From Planctomycetaceae bacterium (GTDB lineage: Bacteria > Planctomycetota > UBA1135 > GCA-002686595), in NCBI GenBank assembly GCA_013360535.1, contig JABWBL010000198.1:1-6460 (forward strand): a stretch of 6,460 nt of DNA, read 5' to 3'. The translations under genes and the position numbers were made by a program. Numbering within the stretch: the stretch's first letter is position 1; each line of letters begins with the position of its first letter. Under the pieces are notes generated by a model that saw only the letters and a program-made list of their open reading frames with translations, did not search any database and was not told where the DNA came from. Shown in pieces: positions 1-4,946 of this stretch.

Positions 1-2
1 GC

Positions 3-419
3 GCACTCGCGCCCGACAACGCCGCACCGCTGCTGCAACTCGGCGTCATGGCCGCGCGCGAGGCTCGCCCGCAAGTCGCGCTCGAGTTCTTCGAGTCCGC
101 GCTCAAGCTCGAAGGCTCCAACGGCTCCGCGCACCTCATGCGTGGCAAGGCCCTGCTCCAGCTCGGTCGCCAAGGCGAGGCCCTGCGCTCCTTCTCCGAC
201 GCCGCGCGCTGGCTGCAGGAACCCTCCGACGACCCGCTGCGCCCGCAACAACTCGTCGAAGCCTTCTACAACGCCGGCGTGCTCACGCTGCAATCGAGCC
301 CCAAGGACGCGCTGCCGCTGCTCGAGGAAGCGCTGAAGCGCGACCCGCAGGCCCTGTGGACACCCGGCCTCGCGGAGGCCGTCGACAAGCTGCGCCGCGA
401 GCTCGACAAGTCGAAGTGA
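3..419 (+). CDS. Tetratricopeptide-repeat protein, C-terminal part (5' end outside the window)
   Basis: The reading frame is open from the left edge to a TGA at 417-419, giving 138 visible residues. The first ATG (position 48) falls inside a repeat, so it is not the real start and the gene begins upstream. About three TPR units of roughly 34 residues can be seen. The first runs from the edge through ALEFFESALKLE, the second includes AHLMRGKALLQLGRQGEALRS, and the third includes AFYNAGVLTLQ and DALPLLEEALKRDP. The small, large and aromatic residues sit at typical TPR helix positions. The visible part ends in a charged helix (VDKLRRELDKSK) with no membrane segment. TPR arrays act as protein-protein scaffolds; nothing here shows the partner or whether the missing N-terminus carries another domain such as a kinase, sulfotransferase or secretion module. 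The hydrolase gene follows on the same strand after 67 bp and may be co-transcribed. Confidence 0.85.
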   Translation, partial: ALAPDNAAPLLQLGVMAAREARPQVALEFFESALKLEGSNGSAHLMRGKALLQLGRQGEALRSFSDAARWLQEPSDDPLRPQQLVEAFYNAGVLTLQSSPKDALPLLEEALKRDPQALWTPGLAEAVDKLRRELDKSK

Positions 420-460
420 CAAGCGCGTGACGTTGCCGCGGCGGCGCGGACGTAGCGTGG

Positions 461-483
461 GAGTTCCTCGCTTGAAGGAGCTC
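461..483 (+). promoter_or_regulatory. Possible hairpin enclosing the hydrolase ribosome binding site
   Basis: GAGTTCCT (461-468) can pair with AGGAGCTC (476-483), giving eight consecutive pairs including one G-U (464 with 480) around a 7-nt loop, CGCTTGA. The likely Shine-Dalgarno AAGGAG (475-480) lies almost wholly in the right arm, six bases before the ATG at 487. If formed in the mRNA, the hairpin would hide the ribosome binding site and could limit translation. The pairing is read directly from the sequence; a regulatory role is inference, and a hairpin of this size can arise by chance in GC-rich DNA. Confidence 0.4.
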
Positions 484-486
484 GTC

Positions 487-1887
487 ATGCGCCTCGCAAG
501 TCTCGTCGCCGTGCTCGCCTTTCTGCTCGCGCCGCTCGCGTTCGCGTCGGAGGAGATCGAGTCGAAGAAGCCCGCCGCGGACGCGAAGCCGCTCGTGGTG
601 TACGAGCATCGCTCGAGCGAAGGCCTGCGCTTCACGTGGGTCGTGCCGGAGGGGTACGACGGGAAGAAGGCGCGCAACCTGACGGTGATTTGCCACGGCA
701 CGGGGCTCGATTACCGCTGGGGGCACTGGAACAACAAGCCCGGCATCTTTCGGGCGCAGGACATCGTCGTGTCGGTCGATGGACCCGCGCCGAACGGCGA
801 GACGCGGCTCTTCCTCGGCGACGAGGCGAACGCGACGGCCTTCGCGAAGTTCCTCGGCGAGCTGCGCGAGTTGTTCGTGGTCGACAAGCTGTTCCTCTAC
901 GGCCACAGCCAAGGCGGCTTCTTCGTCGTGTACTTCGCGGGCGAGCATCCCGAGCTCGTCAGCGGTGTCGTCGCGCACGCGTCGGGCGCGTGGAACTGGA
1001 GCAAGACCGGCGCGCCGGTGCGCAAGGTCGCGATCGCTTTCATGCACGGCACCGCCGATCCCGTCGTGCCGTATGGGCAGAGCGTTGGCTCGCGTGATGC
1101 CTACGACAAGGAGGGCTTCGAGCTGCTCCATCTGCGCAGGCTCGAGAACTACAACCACTGGCCCAACGCCGTGCGCGCGACCGAGTGCCTCGACTGGTGC
1201 GAGGGCATGACGACCGACGATCCGGCGCGGGCGCTCGAGTGCGCGCGGCGACTGCTCGAGCCGAAACCTGCCGACGAGTACCAGTGGACGACCGTCGTCG
1301 ACTTCGCGGGCGCGCTCGACGTGCTCGCGCGTTTTCAGCCGAAAAACAAGCGTGGTTTCGCGCAACTCCCCTCTTCGCTCGCGCTCAAGGCCAAGGCGCT
1401 CGCCGACGACGTCGACGAGCACGCCCGCAAGCACGTCGCCGCGCTGCGCAAGCTCCTGCCGAAAAAGGGCGCCCTCGCCCTCGGCGCCGAAGCGCCGTGG
1501 CTCGGTCATCTGATTCCACTGCGCGAGGACCTGCGCGGCGCACCGAGCGTCGAGGCGTTCTTCAGCGAGCTCGGTTACGACAAGCTGCTCGCCGCGCAGT
1601 CCAAGCCCGCCGGCGAGATCTTCGAGGCGTGGTACTCCGACAAGCCTCCGCGCGAGATCCACGCCACGATCGTCGCCGCGCTCCCCAAGGCCTTCCTCGT
1701 CGAGGGCTACCCGCCCGAGCTCGCCCCCCGCATCGAAGAATGGACCCTTCGCGCCAAGGACCTCGCCCTCGACGACAAGCAACTCAAGTCCGCCCCCCTC
1801 GTCGCCTCCTGGCGCTCCGGCTGGCGCGACGGCCTCCGCTCCTACGCCGACCTCTGGAGGGAGTGGAAGCTGCGCGGGCGGGACTGA
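487..1887 (+). CDS. Secreted alpha/beta-hydrolase (esterase / PHB-depolymerase-like) with long C-terminal extension
   Basis: A 466-residue exported serine hydrolase. The ATG at 487 is chosen because AAGGAG lies six bases upstream and the protein then opens with a textbook signal peptide: MRL, a hydrophobic core to residue ~17, and a likely cleavage at AFA-S (20/21). A GTG at 427 in the same frame would bury the signal behind an arginine-rich stretch. The fold elements come in order: an oxyanion-type CHGTG (69-73), a nucleophile elbow GHSQG (139-143, Ser141), HGTADPVVPY (187-196, probable acid Asp191) and NYNHWPN (221-227, probable base His224). These resemble the LpqC/esterase-D/dienelactone hydrolase group, so a carboxylester substrate outside the cytoplasm is likely but not identified. 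Residues ~245-466 lie beyond the catalytic core, are mostly helical-looking and charged, and match no domain I recognise. Cys234 and Cys238 could form a disulfide. The gene converges on the minus-strand cassette 28 bp away. Confidence 0.85.
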   Translation: MRLASLVAVLAFLLAPLAFASEEIESKKPAADAKPLVVYEHRSSEGLRFTWVVPEGYDGKKARNLTVICHGTGLDYRWGHWNNKPGIFRAQDIVVSVDGPAPNGETRLFLGDEANATAFAKFLGELRELFVVDKLFLYGHSQGGFFVVYFAGEHPELVSGVVAHASGAWNWSKTGAPVRKVAIAFMHGTADPVVPYGQSVGSRDAYDKEGFELLHLRRLENYNHWPNAVRATECLDWCEGMTTDDPARALECARRLLEPKPADEYQWTTVVDFAGALDVLARFQPKNKRGFAQLPSSLALKAKALADDVDEHARKHVAALRKLLPKKGALALGAEAPWLGHLIPLREDLRGAPSVEAFFSELGYDKLLAAQSKPAGEIFEAWYSDKPPREIHATIVAALPKAFLVEGYPPELAPRIEEWTLRAKDLALDDKQLKSAPLVASWRSGWRDGLRSYADLWREWKLRGRD

Positions 1888-1909
1888 GCGAGCGAAAAAG
1901 CCGGCTCGC
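1888..1909. terminator. Weak candidate hairpin between convergent genes
   Basis: GCGAGC (1888-1893) and GCTCGC (1904-1909) form a perfect 6-bp stem around a 10-nt loop containing an A5 run (T5 on the minus strand). It lies exactly between the stop of the plus-strand hydrolase (1887) and the stop of the minus-strand cassette (1916), where a shared terminator would be expected. No T-tract follows the stem on either strand, so it does not meet the usual intrinsic terminator pattern. Confidence 0.25.
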
Positions 1910-1915
1910 CGCCTG

Positions 1916-3223
1916 TCACCAATCTAGGTGGTTCTCCACTTGGTGCTGAACAATCCGCGTCGAGACATCGAAATGCTCTGCGGCCGCGTCGAGCGCGTCC
2001 TCGGAGCGGTCTCCGCCCAGATAGCGACTCAGTCCGTCGACAGGGCAAAGCAGCTCGGCAGCGAAGGCCCGCTGCGCCTTCTGCCGCGAGGTCTTGAGAC
2101 CCGTCACCGGGTGCCAACGATCGGCCTGGGGAGCCAATGCCAAGTCACCAACGAGCCGTGCCAGATCGAACCGTCTCGAGCGCTTGTTGCGGGAGCGGAG
2201 CAACACGCGAAGCTGCGTTTGATCACGCACCGCCAATCCCAAAGGCAACCAATCGAGTTGAGGATCGGATTGGAGGACACGCTGATCAAGGCCGAGCAGG
2301 CCGAGCAGGTCGACGTCGGTCAAAGCATCGGGCCCGACCCCGCGGCTTGAGCGCAGCACACGTGCCGCCGCCATGCCTCGTTCCCAGGGAACGCTGCTGG
2401 ACTGCCCACCCGCTCGACATGCGGCGAGCTCACGCTCGAATGCCTCGTCAAGCTGCGCGATGTTCGCGATCCCGTTGCGGCTGGCGTCCTTCAGGCGTTG
2501 CAACACGGAAACCACGTCCGCGCCGGAGAGCACGGTCGCCAACTCATCCGTGGCCGAAGTCCCCGCCTCGCTCTGCAGTGAAAGCAACGCGCCAATCGCG
2601 TTGGCATCGCCTTCATCAGGGTCGCATCCAAGCAGCGCTTCGAGTCGTCGGGCTCGCGCGTCGTCCGGGCTCGCTCGCTCGGCACAGACATCGGCCCAGA
2701 GTTTCTCGAGTTCAGTCTGGGCCAACCTGAGGTCGTTGAGTCGAGCGATGACCTTCTCGATGAAGTCGCTGGACGCGCGTTCGAACAACGGACGCGGCAC
2801 GTCCACGTCCACGTCCGCGAGGTAGCGGACGGGCTGGTTTGACGCGGGATCTGTCGGCGACGCGATGACACTGACCGATTCGCCATCCGCGACAAAACGG
2901 AGGTTCGGCCACAGGTATCCGTGACCGGCCGCCGCAAGTTCGTGCGAGGCGTTCCACTCGTAGACTTGCTGGAACTCCCCCCGGCGCGGCTCCCAGCAGA
3001 GTCTCCACCAGTTGGCGGCGAGCCAGAGCGCGGCCGGATACATGGAGACAAGCACACGGTCCGACGTCGACTGAGACCAACTGCTGTCATTCCTGGTCAG
3101 GCACGCAGCACCAACATCGACGCGGAGGAAACCTCGCGTGGCAACGTCTTCGTGTGCGCCCTCGCCGTGGGCTACCCAGTCTTCGATTGCGAACGTGAGG
3201 TCACTCACGTGAGCGCGCTCCAT
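1916..3223 (-). CDS. ImmA/IrrE-like (DUF955-type) protein with a degenerate metal site, cassette gene 2
   Basis: A 435-residue protein with no signal peptide or membrane segment, so probably cytoplasmic. The C-terminal ~90 residues resemble the ImmA/IrrE peptidase family: RRFDLARLVGDLAL (350-363), QRAFAAELLCP (384-394) and a helical end with AAEHFDVSTRIVQHQVENH (414-432). At the place where active members have a RFxLAHELGH-like HEXXH helix, this protein reads LARLVGD, and the helix before FAAELL lacks the usual metal-binding Glu. It is therefore probably not a zinc protease. The N-terminal ~150 residues hold aromatic-rich blocks (MYPAALWLAANWWRLCWEP at 61-79, HELAAAGHGYLWPNLRF at 94-110) that look conserved but that I cannot assign. 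The middle (150-340) is helical and charged. The start ATG (3221-3223) overlaps the end of the upstream gene by 19 bp, suggesting translational coupling; no good Shine-Dalgarno is present. The role could be antitoxin, sensor or defence component; this is inference. The family link is fairly secure, the function is not. Confidence 0.75.
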   Translation of the reverse strand: MERAHVSDLTFAIEDWVAHGEGAHEDVATRGFLRVDVGAACLTRNDSSWSQSTSDRVLVSMYPAALWLAANWWRLCWEPRRGEFQQVYEWNASHELAAAGHGYLWPNLRFVADGESVSVIASPTDPASNQPVRYLADVDVDVPRPLFERASSDFIEKVIARLNDLRLAQTELEKLWADVCAERASPDDARARRLEALLGCDPDEGDANAIGALLSLQSEAGTSATDELATVLSGADVVSVLQRLKDASRNGIANIAQLDEAFERELAACRAGGQSSSVPWERGMAAARVLRSSRGVGPDALTDVDLLGLLGLDQRVLQSDPQLDWLPLGLAVRDQTQLRVLLRSRNKRSRRFDLARLVGDLALAPQADRWHPVTGLKTSRQKAQRAFAAELLCPVDGLSRYLGGDRSEDALDAAAEHFDVSTRIVQHQVENHLDW

Positions 3224-3597
3224 CTTTCGATGACGACGCTTCGGAACGGGTCTTGTTCGGGCATGGGGTAGCCGTGGTAGGCCCCCTCAGCCTCCCACTC
3301 TGCCTCGAGTGGGATCCCATTCGCCGTGACGGCCCACACGTTGAACGGCCAGTCACCCTCGAACCTGTCGGACACCATGCCAAGCTCAAGCCCTCGCCGC
3401 AGCAGACTCAACGCTTCCGCGCGGGTGAAAACGCCCGCGACATCGCAAAGAGACTTCCCAGGACGAGGCCCTGCCGGCGGCGACAATCCGAAATCGCCGG
3501 GGTTTCGCTTGTGCTCGGGGTTTCCCCCATATCGAACACGCCCGACGAGCTCGTGCAGCTCCCGACGCATGGCCACGGCTTGCTCCAAGGAGAGCAT
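3205..3597 (-). CDS. Conserved-looking 130-residue protein of unknown function, cassette gene 1 (toxin-like candidate)
   Basis: I do not recognise a named family. The protein is soluble-looking with no signal peptide. An N-terminal helix (residues 1-22) is followed by NPEHKRNPGDFG (26-37), a Pro/Arg-rich turn SPPAGPRPGKSLCD (39-52), a helix with AEALSLLRRGLELGM (60-74), the strand-like WPFNVWAVTANGIPLEA (83-99) and a last block YHGYPMPEQDPFRSVVIERW (107-126). The density of His, Lys, Arg, Trp and Gly in short blocks looks like a conserved catalytic or binding core, and the size suits a small toxin or nuclease; no catalytic residues can be proven. The ATG at 3597 starts the first well-formed helix. 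The frame stays open far upstream, but there it is the Arg/Pro-rich antisense of pyrK; a GTG inside the gap could extend the N-terminus slightly. No strong Shine-Dalgarno is seen. The stop lies 19 bp inside the ImmA/IrrE-like gene, so the two are almost certainly one operon. Confidence 0.7.
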   Translation of the reverse strand: MLSLEQAVAMRRELHELVGRVRYGGNPEHKRNPGDFGLSPPAGPRPGKSLCDVAGVFTRAEALSLLRRGLELGMVSDRFEGDWPFNVWAVTANGIPLEAEWEAEGAYHGYPMPEQDPFRSVVIERWSALT

Positions 3598-3757
3598 CCG
3601 TCGCTTTCGGTTGAACCTGTTGGATCTAGGCTTCACTTCTCGCAACTCGCCGCGCAGGCGGCGTTGATGGCCGTCCACGAGTGTACCCGTTCCAGTCGCA
3701 GGACGGAGTTCGATCGTCCCCGCGCGTTGGAGCCCGTTCCGTTCCCGTTCTCGTCGC

Positions 3758-3769
3758 GAGCCGCGGCTC
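3758..3769. repeat. 12-bp perfect palindrome at the pyrK stop codon
   Basis: GAGCCGCGGCTC is fully self-complementary and overlaps the pyrK stop (3768-3770). It begins the 170-bp gap (3598-3767) that separates pyrK from the two-gene cassette on the same strand. It could contribute to transcript ending or be an operator, but there is no loop and no T-tract. The rest of the gap shows only a short GTTCC/GTTCCC tandem (about 3735-3750) and no gene or confident promoter. Confidence 0.3.
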
Positions 3770-4622
3770 AGTGCAGCGCGCCGAGCAGGATCTCGGTGGA
3801 CTTGAACACCGGGCCTTCGACGCAGCATTTGACGTTGCCCCAGGAGCCGCGGGGGCCGGAGGGGTTCGTCGGGATCGGGCAGCCGTTGCAGATGCCGACG
3901 CCGCAGCCCATCAGGGTTTCGAGGGAGAGCCAGCAGTCGAGGTGGCGCTCGTCGGCGAAGCGGGCGACGGCTTCGAGCATGCGTTCGGGGCCGCAGGCGA
4001 GGAGGCGGACGCGCTCGGGGAGCTCGTTGGAGCGCTGCAGGGATTCGAGGAGCTGGAGGACGTTGCCTTGGAAGCCGTGGCTGCCGTCGATGGTGGCGGT
4101 GCGGACGCGGATGCCGAGGCGCTCGAAGGCGTCGACGTCGTAGAGGAAACCCTTGTGGGCGGCGCCGAACAGGAACGTGAGGTCGGAGCGCTGGGTGGGC
4201 GGCGCGCCGTCCATGCCGGCGAGGGCTTGCTCGATCGCCATGAAGAACGGGGCGGAGCCGACGCCGCCGCCGAGCATGACCCACGGGGCGCCGCCGCCGG
4301 AGAGGGTCGGCCAGCCGTTGCCGAGGGGACCGAGCGTGCGGAGCTTGGTGCCGGGAGTGGACTGCGCGAGGGCGCTCGTGCCGCGGCCCATGACCTTGAC
4401 GAGGAACTCGATCGTGTCGCCGTTCTGGCGGTAGATCGAGAAGGGGCGCGGGATCGCGGGGGAGAGCGCGTCCTCGCGGCGCAGCATGAAGAAGCGGCTC
4501 GAGCGGATCGGCGGCAGGCGGAGCTCGGGGCGCAACGTCAGCAGGACCGCGTCGGCGCCGCAGGGCACGACGGAGACGACTTCGGAGCGGAACGAGCGTG
4601 CGTCGGGCGGAGGCGCGGGCAT
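3768..4622 (-). CDS. pyrK: Dihydroorotate dehydrogenase electron-transfer subunit (FAD, 2Fe-2S)
   Basis: A 284-residue PyrK, slightly longer than typical members (about 250-260). In class 1B enzymes PyrK pairs with PyrD and passes electrons from dihydroorotate oxidation to NAD+ through FAD and a 2Fe-2S cluster, in cytoplasmic pyrimidine synthesis. Visible motifs in order: an N-terminal ferredoxin-reductase beta-barrel with the flavin motif RPFSIY (59-64), GPLGNGW (98-104), the nucleotide-binding loop GGGVGSAP (118-125), CGPERML (210-216), and a C-terminal cluster site SLETLMGCGVGICNGCP. Cys240, Cys245 and Cys248 (C-x4-C-x2-C) plus Cys267, just before VEGPVF, would ligate the cluster; neighbouring Cys266 is an alternative fourth ligand. 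The start ATG (4620-4622) fits the family N-terminus but has no clear Shine-Dalgarno. No pyrD lies beside it. Related NAD(P)H-flavin and sulfide reductase subunits share the fold, but the C-terminal cluster motif favours PyrK. Confidence 0.9.
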   Translation of the reverse strand: MPAPPPDARSFRSEVVSVVPCGADAVLLTLRPELRLPPIRSSRFFMLRREDALSPAIPRPFSIYRQNGDTIEFLVKVMGRGTSALAQSTPGTKLRTLGPLGNGWPTLSGGGAPWVMLGGGVGSAPFFMAIEQALAGMDGAPPTQRSDLTFLFGAAHKGFLYDVDAFERLGIRVRTATIDGSHGFQGNVLQLLESLQRSNELPERVRLLACGPERMLEAVARFADERHLDCWLSLETLMGCGVGICNGCPIPTNPSGPRGSWGNVKCCVEGPVFKSTEILLGALH

Positions 4623-4819
4623 GGCGCGGAGAGGATAACGAACGGGGGGAGTGGAGAGAGCAGGCGCGCAAACGGGCGGCGGAACCGCGAGCGCGGGAGC
4701 GAGGCGGGGCGCGCGGATTCAGAGCGTGGGTGAACGGAGAGAATCGAGCAGGCAGGGTGGAGCGACGAGGGGGCGAGCGGAGCGGCGGGCGCGACAGCGC
4801 GGCGCGACATGCGGGAGTA

Positions 4820-4912
4820 CGGTGCCAGAGCAGTTTGTTTCGGCCGTCGAGGCCGGAGCGAAGGCGGAGCCGGAGCGAAGGCTCGAAGGCCAAAAAAACT
4901 GCTCAGGCACCG
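4820..4912. repeat. Long imperfect palindrome with structured interior (structured RNA or small inverted-repeat element)
   Basis: The left arm 4820-4845 is the near-perfect reverse complement of the right arm 4888-4912. Paired blocks are 4820-4826 with 4906-4912 (7 bp), 4828-4836 with 4896-4904 (9 bp), 4838-4840 with 4892-4894 (3 bp) and 4842-4845 with 4888-4891 (4 bp): 23 pairs, broken only by A/A, G/A and one bulged C (4841). The 42-nt interior adds a tandem of the 14-mer GCCGGAGCGAAGGC (4852-4865 and 4869-4882) and a 5-bp hairpin GAGCC/GGCTC with loop GGAGCGAA. The right arm ends 34 bases before the argS ATG, so the element would be in the argS leader if transcription starts upstream of it. 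No target-site duplication is evident. It could be a leader RNA, a bidirectional transcription element or a dispersed MITE/REP-like repeat. Confidence 0.8.
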
Positions 4913-4933
4913 GGGCGCGCGTTCCTTATCGTG

Positions 4934-4942
4934 TGGGGTGAT
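4934..4942 (+). promoter_or_regulatory. Ribosome binding site of argS
   Basis: TGGGGTGAT matches the extended Shine-Dalgarno GGAGGTGAT at seven of nine positions, including the whole GGTGAT end, and its core ends 8 bases before the ATG at 4947. It supports that start and lies outside the upstream palindrome, so it should be free for the ribosome even if the palindrome folds. Confidence 0.55.
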
Positions 4943-4946
4943 AGCG

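Larger units (their letters stand above)
4623..4946. other. Gene-free divergent intergenic region between pyrK and argS
   Basis: These 324 bp separate two divergent start codons and must hold the promoters for both genes, but no convincing -35/-10 pair is visible on either strand. The pyrK-proximal ~190 bp are strongly purine-biased on the plus strand (46 of 60 purines in 4621-4680, 44 of 60 in 4741-4800), with many GAG, GCG and GGCGG words. The frames open here read as Arg/Gly/Ala-rich or Pro/Ser/Arg-rich peptides, typical of chance ORFs in GC-rich DNA, so I annotate no protein. The argS-proximal part carries the long inverted repeat described separately and the argS ribosome binding site. 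Confidence 0.75.

Noticed and set aside
427..486. GTG at 427 as start of the hydrolase
   Set aside because: It would put 20 Arg-rich residues before an otherwise perfect signal peptide and lacks a ribosome binding site; the ATG at 487 has AAGGAG six bases away.
283..1782. Long minus-strand open frame (499 codons) opposite the hydrolase
   Set aside because: Its translation is Arg/Glu/Val/Leu-rich with no motifs, and it is the antisense of a gene with a signal peptide and catalytic triad; a high-GC shadow.
2921..2944. HELAAAGH in the ImmA/IrrE-like protein as a zinc-protease motif
   Set aside because: The spacing is HE-x5-H rather than HEXXH, and it lies in the N-terminal region far from the ImmA/IrrE-like core.
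3681..4733. Plus-strand open frame (350 codons) across pyrK
   Set aside because: Ala/Glu/Gly/Val/Asp-rich antisense of pyrK with no recognisable motif.
3598..4893. Upstream extension of the small cassette gene through the antisense-offset frame of pyrK
   Set aside because: The extension overlaps pyrK in another frame and is Arg/Pro/Ser-rich; real protein-like sequence begins only near the ATG at 3597.
4820..4912. The palindrome as a simple intrinsic terminator
   Set aside because: The A/T runs lie inside the stem rather than after a GC-rich hairpin, and no gene ends next to it; both flanking genes start there.
4820..4912. T-box type leader for argS
   Set aside because: No T-box consensus or specifier-loop arrangement could be recognised; only the inverted repeat is seen.
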